Shown: positions 1 to 7,174 of the stretch, piece after piece
Layout: each line of letters opens with the position of its first letter
Numbering within the stretch: position 1 is the stretch's first letter
DNA from: Chromera velia
Lineage: Eukaryota > Sar > Chromeraceae
Assembly (NCBI GenBank): GCA_018398765.1
Contig: JAHBMJ010003583.1
Location: 1-10,110, forward strand
DNA: 10,110 nt
Reading direction: 5' to 3'
The notes under the pieces: generated by a model
The model's database searches: none
What the model was told of the DNA's origin: nothing
Seen by the model: the letters and a program-made list of their open reading frames with translations, nothing else
Position numbers and translations under genes: made by a program

Positions 1-399
1 GCAAGCAAATGAATCGGAAAAGTTTTGGGAACTGAGTTTAAAGAAAGAGTTTTGATGGGGTGCATGTTTAAAGCAGAAGTTCTTTGAAGGGATGGAAGAC
101 GTGCAGGATGCACCTCTGCACAATTAAAGTCTTTCTGATTAAAAGGGTAGCCTTTTTTCAATGAAAGAACTGAAGGGTTTCGAAGGTTCTACCCTGCATC
201 CCCTCTGTCTCTTTTCTCTCTCTTTTGATTGTCCAACCTGTTGTGAGGCCGCGATTGATCAGCTGTATCAGGGTGATCGAAGTCACACCTATTTTCATCG
301 CTGGTAGTCGTAGGATGGAACAAATCGACAAACTAGGTTAGATCCGCCTCTCATATATGGGGATGCGGCATGCATGAAAAAAACCCTCAATCATCATAT
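1..399. other. Gene-free AT-rich flank
   Basis: No open reading frame of useful length, RNA gene or clear repeat is visible here. A pyrimidine-rich stretch lies at about 199-240. The DNA is most simply intergenic or an unrecognised non-coding part of a larger gene. Confidence 0.5.
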
Positions 400-902
400 A
401 AGCCTCTGCCCTTGAATTTTGTACGGTCAAAATACATAAAATTATGATCATAATATTTTAAACTTAGGTTTCATACATGGTGGGCTATGTAAGTACATAT
501 CAGTAGGCTTTATACTTTTATGCATGATAACAATGCTGAGAGATAAACTCTATCTCATATGACTGATTAATCTTAAAAAAATTATTGATCTACTGGTTTT
601 CTCTTCTAGACCAAATTTTCTTTAATCACTGTGATTTTCCGTATAGACGTCAGACGCCCACCTTCGATTATAAAAACCATGGAGACAGATTATGGCTGGG
701 ATGTTGGTCCATAAATTACGTTTTTTTTATGTTGTTTTCGCGCGTACCGTGCACGTGATAAAACCTTTTATAGGGCAAAATCAATAGGGACCATTTTATA
801 AGGAAACGACCATTTTTTTTTTTGTAAAAAAAAAAATAAAAAAAAAGTATTAATACAGAGCTACAGCCAGATTGTGCATATAAAATTCAAGGGCAGGGGC
901 TT
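400..902. repeat. 503-bp segment bounded by 21-bp inverted repeats (possible MITE-like element)
   Basis: Positions 400-420 and 882-902 are reverse complements of each other with one mismatch in 21 bases; the shared core is CTGCCCTTGAATTTT. The interior is very AT-rich, has no long open reading frame, and carries a T11/A11 palindrome close to the right arm. A short non-coding interior with terminal inverted repeats is the form of a miniature inverted-repeat transposable element. Against this, I could not find a convincing target-site duplication: the bases just outside the arms (CATCATAT on the left, TGGTAACC on the right) do not match. It could also be a chance or decayed inverted duplication. 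Identity as a transposon is inference; the inverted repeat itself is directly visible. Confidence 0.5.
813..846. repeat. Poly-T/poly-A palindrome
   Basis: A run of 11 T is followed by GT, then 11 A, a T and 9 A. The T11 and A11 runs are self-complementary and could extrude as a hairpin. It lies near the right end of the 400-902 inverted-repeat segment. Homopolymer length is prone to assembly and sequencing error. Confidence 0.75.
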
Positions 903-1254
903 TGGTAACCCTAAACCTTAAAAGTCAATTTTCTCAAAATATATATGACATGTGTTGTTTACTTGATTTCTCAGAAAAGAGATCGAAAAGAGAGAGAATA
1001 AGCATTGCAAGTCAAAGTTGAGACCAAGACACTTCATTGGTATGACTGAGAATTGAGCTGTTAATGGAACTAAGTTGATTTAGGAATTAAGAAATATAAA
1101 AAAATGGAGCTACGATGACATTGCTTCGTTACTTTAATGAGCAAAGAGTACTTGTCGGTGGGGGTACAACCATAGGTCTGATAATGATTAACGTTGTTTA
1201 TAGGTAGAGGTGATCTAGATAATTACCTACCTGAGAGAGACGTTTTCTCTCCAC
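903..1254. other. Gene-free AT-rich stretch
   Basis: No supported gene or RNA. A single CCCTAAA near 909 resembles one plant-type telomere unit but is not repeated, so it carries no weight. Confidence 0.45.
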
Positions 1255-1282
1255 ACAGATGGACAGATGGACAGACAGACAC
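1255..1282. repeat. GACA/GATGGACA microsatellite
   Basis: Imperfect short tandem repeats built from ACAGATGG followed by ACAG units run through this stretch. This is a simple-sequence repeat typical of eukaryotic intergenic DNA; no function can be assigned. Confidence 0.7.
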
Positions 1283-1310
1283 TTGACATAAACTCTTAAA
1301 GGTTTATACA

Positions 1311-1451
1311 TAGAAGGAAAGAATGTCAAACCTAGAGTGATCCATCGAACTGCTAGAAGTCTCAATTTGATCCATCGGGCTAGAAGGAAATGAATTTCGG
1401 ATGGTTGAAATCCGATTGCTAAATACCGTACACCAGCATTGAATCCGATTG
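1311..1451. repeat. Cluster of short direct repeats
   Basis: Three small repeat families are interleaved. TAGAAGGAAA occurs at 1311 and 1381. TGATCCATCG followed by GCTAGAAG occurs at 1338-1359 and again at 1368-1387, the second copy lacking a few bases. AATCCGATTG occurs at 1409-1418 and 1442-1451. The pattern suggests local duplication and decay. On the minus strand it lies in a short open frame of 91 codons with a repeated Arg-Trp-Ile core, but I see no protein family there and do not call a gene. Confidence 0.45.
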
Positions 1452-1532
1452 GAGTGGTCCCGTCTGTCTGCATTACGTGTAGCGCCGTGTCCTGGTCGGT
1501 CCTGATCCCTAGAAACGTCCATACCGGAGATG

Positions 1533-1592
1533 GTGCCGCCCCTGCAGGTTCCCAGGTTCACTTCGCCTAAAGGTCCCAGGTGGCGGCGGCAC
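1533..1592. repeat. GC-rich hairpin with nested direct repeat
   Basis: GTGCCGCC at 1533-1540 is the exact reverse complement of 1585-1592, and CCTG at 1541-1544 can pair with CAGG at 1577-1580. The loop side holds GGTTCCCAGG (1547-1556) and GGTCCCAGG (1572-1580) as near-direct repeats. This GC-rich patch stands out in AT-rich surroundings. It could be a structured RNA segment or a chance feature; no known RNA family is recognised. Confidence 0.35.
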
Positions 1593-3495
1593 ACAACATT
1601 TTCATTCCCCTCCATTCACTTTTGGTGGGATCATACGCGCGAGGAATCTATGTATCCCGAGCTTGTTGGATTGAGGCCCGCCACACAGTCTTTGGAATCG
1701 CGTGGCCCCGGAAATCTGCTTGTGGGGCTCGTTGATGAAGTCCTGCAAAGCATCTGTATGCATCTCGCGCGCGCATATCGCGCGATTTGTTCTAGCTGCC
1801 ATGCATGCACGTGCCTCTCTCTTTTTCTACCCACGTAGACGGACTGAATCTTCTTCCAAAAGGGTTGTCCCTCACACACAGCATGTGTCAGTATGTCATC
1901 CCTTTGAAGAGCGTAGGAGGCAGTGTTGGATGTGTTAGTTGTGGGTAGAGGGGAGTGTGAAAAGAAGAGAGCGGTGAAAGAGGGAGGAAGAGTAGGACCA
2001 AGCATGCTCTTTTTACCCCTACCCCGTCTCTTCTCATTTCTTCTTCAAATTCCTTGCCAACTTCACTTTCCAGTAGCTGCCCTGCATCGGAGAGTACAGT
2101 CCCGCGAGGAAAAACAAAGGAAGGGCTAAGAGGAGCTTGGGTGATGGATGGAGAGGAAGGAAGGCAAGTAAGGAGGTTGAGGAGACGGCAAGCCGAATCG
2201 CCAACTTGCCATCACCTTCTCTCTTTCCCTATCAACCAAAGCTCAGGTCCGTCTGTTCCCATTTCTCTGCTCATGATGGTGAGATACCTTCGGGAGGAAA
2301 GTGGGTGGAACAAGAGAGAGTTGTGAAGTGTGGATTGATGTGTGGGTGCATGGGCAGGTCTTTTTTTTTGCAGTCAGTATGTTTCTCTTTCTTGCATGCA
2401 TTGACGCACAATGTTGTTATGAATCACGGTCGGTCTGGTCACTTAAGGCGGAAAAAGGAGGACACAAATGGAAGCGAAAGGGGAGACGAAGTTAAGGACT
2501 CTTTCTTTTGGTTGCTTTCAGATCTGGAGGGAGTGCAGACTTGACAAAAAAGAAGAGGGAAAGCGGTGGTGGCGGGTTTGAAGGGAAGTCAAGTCAGCGA
2601 TCACTCACAACCTTTAAGTCAACTTCAAGAGAGAACGGTGTGAAATGAAGGAACAAGAGATGAGCCAGACGCAAAGATTGAAGAACAAAAAGAGCAAAAG
2701 TGAAAGAGACACACGCAAAAGACTTCAATTCTTCTTTCAGGGACTGTCTTTTCTGTGCTGCAATGTTGCTATGCAGGCTGGCATCCGATTTGCAACGGGC
2801 AATGTCTACGGACACGGATGACTCCCTTTCTTTCCAACCACTTACGTGCCTGGAAGGAAGGTGAGTGTCAAAGGAGTTGATTGGACAGTCAGGTTAGGAA
2901 TCAATTGGTTTCTCTCGCTCTTTCTTTTGGACTGCTCGATTTCTTCGAAAGACAAAAAAGGAAGAAAACGACAAACCTCAACAAACAAGCACCAAACAGA
3001 TCAAAGTGCAGAAAGAATCCGGTGGTGAATCCGTTTCTTTTCGGCTTTCCATCTTCGAGTCCACTCTCGACAAAGTCAGATAAATCGCTGCTGCGGCGGA
3101 GTCTCGCACGATTGGTGGGGGAACACCTAGTGCTTTGACATGGACTCCGGTGGGGGGTCTTATAGTTGTTTTTTGTTTTTGACTGTTTGTAGTCAGCTAT
3201 CGAGGTTGGACTCTGGGAAAGAAAAAACCGAGAAAAAAACAAAATTCTTGACCGGCCAAATGACCGACCACCTTTATCATTCATTACTTATCTCTGCTGG
3301 TACTTGCAGGCGAGGAGAAGAGAGAGAGAAATGATACAAGGGCCTTGATGACTCACGAGTGACGGGGTGTGCACCTCCTGAGCTCGATCTCTACTTCGTT
3401 CTTTTTCATGGTGCGTCTCTCATAAGTGCGTACTGTGAAAGTTTCTCTTTATTTCCGTTTTCGCTTTGTTTCTTCTTTCAATATCGATTAATTGA
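1593..3495. other. Gene-poor region with purine- and pyrimidine-rich tracts
   Basis: Several overlapping short open frames exist (the longest is 135 codons at 2137-2544 on the plus strand), but their products are low-complexity and match no family I recognise. Purine-rich tracts, for example about 2626-2720, alternate with pyrimidine-rich ones. Some stretches could be exons or introns of an unrecognised gene; without transcript data none is supported. Confidence 0.4.
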
Positions 3496-3543
3496 CATTC
3501 ATTCATTCGTTCATTCATTCATTCATTCATCCATCCATCCATC
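3496..3543. repeat. ATTC/ATCC tetranucleotide microsatellite
   Basis: About eight ATTC units, one reading GTTC, run straight into ATCC units, giving a compound tetranucleotide repeat of about 48 bp. The switch in unit sequence is typical of replication slippage plus point mutation. The length is probably polymorphic. Confidence 0.9.
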
Positions 3544-3639
3544 AGTGTGTCTGAGAAGACAGACCTGTGTGCTGGGCGCGCCCATAGCCTGAATGTCCCT
3601 CTTTCACACAAAGACAAACAAAAAGGAATGCATGGACAT

Positions 3640-3757
3640 GCAAGGTTTGGAAGAAGGGTATCGTGAGATAGAGAGATAGACGGAGATGAACAGTGGGAAA
3701 AGAAGAGAGAGGGAAAAACAAAAAAAATCAGAGAGACCGAAAAGAGAGAAAAGGACA
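3640..3757 (+). other. Long purine-rich tract
   Basis: The plus strand is dominated by A and G, with GAGATAGAGAGATAGA-like units, AAGAGAGAGGG, an A-run and AAAAGAGAGAAAAGG. Such polypurine-polypyrimidine DNA may adopt triplex structures. A second similar tract lies at 4247-4312. On the minus strand these are long pyrimidine runs. No gene is supported across them. Confidence 0.5.
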
Positions 3758-3904
3758 TGCAGGTGAATTAGGGAGGAGCGAGCTCTCGGATAAATAGAGT
3801 AAAGGATAAGGCGTCCCACACCCTTCACCTCTCGATGCTCGGCAGTCGTCTTTATTTCTTTTTCCTGTATGTTTCTCTAGTGGGGGGCTATCTCAATCAT
3901 GCCT

Positions 3905-4064
3905 CCCCTCCTTCACTTTTGGACTGTCTTACTCATTTAGTGTCCCAGATTGGGTCACTATCCGTTGGTTTCCTCATGCTTTCTTTCAGAGGGCACCCCT
4001 CCTTCACTTTATTGATTTTTCTTCTCAAGCCCAAATGCTTTTTCAGGCTCCCCTCCTTCACTTT
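3905..4064 (+). repeat. Three copies of a 15-bp CCCCTCCTTCACTTT motif
   Basis: The motif occurs identically at 3905-3919, 3996-4010 and 4050-4064, spaced 91 and 54 bp. The second and third copies also share the upstream context ATGCTTT...TTTCAG-GGC and a following A, which suggests duplication of a longer unit that has since diverged. A near-copy with one inserted base is at 1607-1623. The TTTCAG just before copies two and three resembles a 3' splice site, but no flanking exon could be established. It may be a decayed tandem repeat or a repeated regulatory site. Confidence 0.6.
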
Positions 4065-4246
4065 ACGAGTCATGTCAGGGAGAGGAGGAGGTTGGACTCG
4101 GGACAAGCAGACATGCTGAGTAAACAAAATGAAGAAAAAAGAGAAGACAGTGGGCGAGTGTTCATAATCGAAAAAAGTGGAGCAGAAAGAGATGGACATT
4201 CATGTTCATTGTGGTACTACCAGGCCTGGTCATTGTTGTCAAGCAA

Positions 4247-4312
4247 AGATGAGGAGAGAGAAAAGTCATTAAATACAATAAAGAAGAAAGAAAAGGAAAG
4301 AAGAGAAAAAGT
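4247..4312 (+). other. Purine-rich tract downstream of the retroelement
   Basis: This stretch is rich in GA, GAAA and AAGAAG units and lies about 40 bp beyond the end of the retroelement coding frame. A retroelement polypurine tract should be purine-rich on the element's own sense strand, which here is the minus strand; this tract is purine-rich on the opposite strand, so it is not a normal plus-strand primer site. Confidence 0.4.
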
Positions 4313-4348
4313 TATATATGCATTCATGCAGATCTCAAAGGGTGCACG

Positions 4349-6049
4349 CTATAGGACTTGAGGCTTCAACAGGCGCTCAATGGAGGTGACAAGAGCCGGT
4401 GTGGTGGGCGGCATCCGCTGATCGACCTCGTGTTCTGCAGCTCGATGGCCCCTGCTGAAAAAACCAATCGCAGCACAGAACGTGCACCCCCTGCCGGTAT
4501 GTCCCGCACGCTCCAGATAGAGTTCCTTTCTTCCCTTGCGTTCTGCCTCAACATCCGGGCAGGTGTCAGGGGTATGTTCTAACTGATGGTAAGCAGAACA
4601 AGCCAATGCAAGAGAGAGCATACGAAAGTGAAGGGCAGAGAGGGGAGTGACAGACGCATCACGAAGAGACCGGGTAGGGCAGATGAGGGTGAAATAAGGA
4701 AAAAATTGTGAGAAAGCGACTCGAGCCTGATTCACGTTTTCAAAGAACACTGACACCTCTCTCTGGAGGTCCGGGTTGAGAAGGATCGGTCTTCTCTGAG
4801 GGTCAGGGGGAGGGCGAGTCGCTGCCTGCCTTGCTTCTCTTCCTTTCTGCTCTAACAAACGGTACAGCTCGTGAGTATTTTTTCCTTTCGTCAGGGGGTC
4901 TGCCAGATTGCGTACAGTTGAGATATGTTCGAGAGCGATGAACTTCTCTTGAACATCTTGATGCACTGCACGCTGCAGGATGCTAACCATTGAAGTGTGC
5001 ACTTCCTCCCTTTCTCGCAGGTCATCGATCTCTGCAGCGAGAGACGGCTGAGTCGCCTTCGCTCCGGAACCACTCGGCTGACCTACAAGAGACACAAGCT
5101 CATGGCTGTCTGACCAGAGGGTGCGATGGACTGTCGGCCACAGCTTTGCAAAGAAAAGGAGGAGAGAAGACAAAAATTCGACTCCATTCTCTGCGGCCAG
5201 GAACTCCGCATCCGTTGTGGATTTTGCCACCTTCTTTGGCTTGATGGACTTCCACGCAAGAGGGCATCCACAGACGGTCAGCACCCATCCGATTTGGGGT
5301 TCGGGGTGGGCAGGGGTTCCAAAAGAAGCATCAGTATGCAATTCAATATGCAAAGGATGTGTACGGGGGGAGCGAGGGACTGCCACCCCGCGGTGAGAGT
5401 GAGCACGGGCCCAAGAGACGAGACGTTGCAGCCATGCAAATGCATTTACGGTAGGTGCAGCATTCCACTGAGCCATGTGACTTGTTCCATACGCCAGATC
5501 TGGACGTGTGAAGGAAGCAAGATAAGACAGTTCACCCAGGCTCTGTTGGAATGCTTTGGTCTCTTTTTTGTTCAGAGGGAGGGAGGTGTCTGCCTGCTTC
5601 CGAGCGGCGTCAGGGATGGGGTTTACGAGTGGTCTCACCCCTCTGTCATTTAGACTCGACGCATACGTCTCTTGAGAACACCAGATCTCATCTTGCGAGA
5701 CGTCGTAAGAGACCCCGACGTATCGCTGAAGCGGTCGGATCTCTTTACATTCAACCTCTCTCATGATTTCTTGCAGGTGACTTGCTGCAGGCCCATTGAG
5801 GGATGCAATGCAGATATCATCTACATACAGAGACATGAGGGCAATAACCTCGGCTTCTTTTGACAGCTTCCACCAGATGCCTCGAAGGGGTGACTTGCCC
5901 CACCCATGCTTGATAAGTTTCGATTCGAGGTACCGTTGGAAGAGGAGGGGGCTTTCTGTCAGTCCATACATACATTTTTGGAGCAGCCAGAACGCTTTGC
6001 CGTGATCTGGGTGTTCTTTGGGGGGGATGACATACACGGTGTCACTCAT
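4349..6049 (-). pseudogene. Copia-type reverse transcriptase C-terminal part, RNase H and tail
   Basis: This 566-codon frame starts at an internal ATG two codons after the disrupting TAG and stays in phase with it. It holds the rest of the RVT_2 domain: YVIPP (6-10), the CMYGLTESPLLFQRYL segment (26-41) and the catalytic YVDD box (75-78), in the form common to copia elements. YLASFTRPDLAYG (176-188) is the usual copia connection motif. RNase H, which degrades the RNA of the RNA-DNA hybrid, follows with D240 (LHTDASFG), E282 (STTDAEFLAAENG), D314 (LWSDS) and D384 (NLADPLTKGK). Past residue 400 is a 166-residue tail of unknown role with a C-x2-C-x9-H-x4-H pattern at 522-540. The stop is TAG at 4351-4349. 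The RNase H and YVDD residues look intact, so loss of function seems to come from the upstream stops rather than from decay here. Confidence 0.88.
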
Positions 6050-6055
6050 CGGTGC

Positions 6056-6058
6056 CTA
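6056..6058 (-). other. In-frame TAG inside the reverse transcriptase palm
   Basis: On the minus strand the bases at 6058-6056 read TAG, one codon after the AFL of the first palm motif and three codons before the ATG of the next block. Both sides are conserved RVT_2 sequence in the same frame, so this is a nonsense change in a coding region and not a true end of gene. The preceding bases, TTTTCTTTAG on the minus strand, happen to resemble a 3' splice site, but conserved protein sequence right up to it argues against an intron. Confidence 0.9.
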
Positions 6059-6958
6059 AAGAAAAGCGTTGTCAACGTCTATCGTGCTAATGAAGGAGGG
6101 GTCGAATCCAGCACTGCTGAGAGCAGCAAGGAGCATGAATCGAATGTTTTCTGGTGGACACGGGTCAGTTGCCACCTCTAGCCTCTTGCGTGGGTCCTTG
6201 TCTCCCCGAATGACCCATCTGGACTTAAACTCCCTTTCTCCTTCATCATTCAACTTCAGGGTGTCAACCCATAGCGTGGGCAAAATGACAGCATCCTTCG
6301 GCACCGATGCGACAGGGACTGCTTTGAACACACGAAATCTTTCAAATTTTTCTAACTCTTTCTGTCTGGCCGCCCTGAAATCTGACACCTGATTTGGGGA
6401 GAGACGACGCACTAAAAATTTCTGGTGAGTCGCCCCGGCAGCAAAGAAGTGCTCTGTCTTTCTTTTCTCTGCAGGTGTTGCTGACGAGGGACACGGACGA
6501 CTGTTCGAGGAAGAGAGAGAAAGGTCAGGTAGAGAGGGTGAAGGAAAAAGAGGTTGAGAAGAAAAAGTGCGTTGTAGAGAGGAATGCTTGGCGTGCTTCG
6601 AGCTCGAATAGCCAGCATATCCTTCATTCACGCGAGCATGAGGGAGACAAGGTGTACACGCAAAAGACATTTCATTCAAACAAAAGAAAGCACTTTCCAG
6701 TCCTCCATCTGACTCTTTGCTCTCCCCGCCAGATGGAACCTCAGTCGAAGCCGTCTCCACCTCTCGCAGAGAGAGGTCTGGAGAAAGTTTGAGGGCCTGT
6801 CTCAACCAATTCTCCGTCTTTTTGATTTCTTCGGCCGTCTTGCTCTGGTTGAGTCCAAGACGAGAGATCGAGGCGGAGTCGAGGTGTTTTGCAATGCTTG
6901 CACACGCATCAGGAAGGAGACAACGTGAAGAGGAAAGAAAGAGTTCTGATTCTCTCAC
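6056..6958 (-). pseudogene. Copia-type reverse transcriptase, N-terminal part, ended by TAG
   Basis: Residues 1-175 are a Ser-rich linker continuing from the integrase. The RVT_2 domain begins near residue 185 (LSPNQVSDFRAARQKELEKF). It continues through LPTLWVDTLKLN and the conserved FKSRWVIRGDKD at 244-255, then NIRFMLLAAL, to the palm strand TIDVDNAFL at 292-300, which carries the first catalytic aspartate, D294. TAG at 6058-6056 follows directly, in the middle of the palm. In intact relatives the chain runs on without a break into the YVIPP segment found just beyond the stop. The start at 6958 is a GTG and only marks where the frame is counted from; the block joins the integrase frame in the same phase. 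Alone this fragment cannot polymerise, since the YVDD pair lies past the stop. Confidence 0.85.
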
Positions 6959-7174
6959 ACATGTAGGGGAGACTTTTCTGAGGTGAGGAAAGCAAGTGAG
7001 AGAAGGGGTCAGTGTTCAAAAAACAGTGTTGTTGGGACGATGGAATTGTGAGGCAAAGACTCTTTCTGACAAGAGTCCCTGTGAGTAAGATCCCCATACA
7101 TGAACAAGAAGTAAGCCATCCGACATGACTCCCGCCTTTCTGCCTATCATTCCTCTCTGCAGTTCTTCGTCTTT
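6959..7174 (-). pseudogene. Linker between integrase and reverse transcriptase blocks with two in-frame stops
   Basis: The integrase frame ends at TGA 7177-7175. The same frame then runs 52 codons to a second TGA at 7018-7016 and continues open into the reverse transcriptase block. Integrase-RT linkers vary in copia elements, so no conserved residue can test whether this is coding. An alternative is a small intron: on the minus strand a long pyrimidine tract ends in CAG at 6980-6978, a good acceptor form, and splicing to it would remove both stops. No strong donor was found, and pyrimidine runs are common on this strand, so simple decay is favoured. Confidence 0.5.

Noticed and set aside
905-915. 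CCCTAAA as a telomere repeat
   Set aside because: Only one copy is present; a telomeric or interstitial array would show several in tandem.
1198-1615. Minus-strand open frames of 91 and 103 codons
   Set aside because: They overlap each other in different frames and run through local direct repeats; no domain is recognisable.
2137-2544. 135-codon plus-strand open frame as a gene
   Set aside because: The product matches no family, overlaps other short frames and lies in skewed low-complexity DNA; there is no supporting motif.
3496-3543. Tetranucleotide repeat as a CRISPR array
   Set aside because: There are no spacers and the unit is 4 bases; it is a microsatellite.
4318-4330. ATGCATTCAT shared with 9917-9926 as an LTR remnant
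   Set aside because: Ten bases of AT-rich identity with no extension on either side is within chance.
5126-5653. 175-codon plus-strand frame
   Set aside because: Antisense shadow of the RNase H and reverse transcriptase region.
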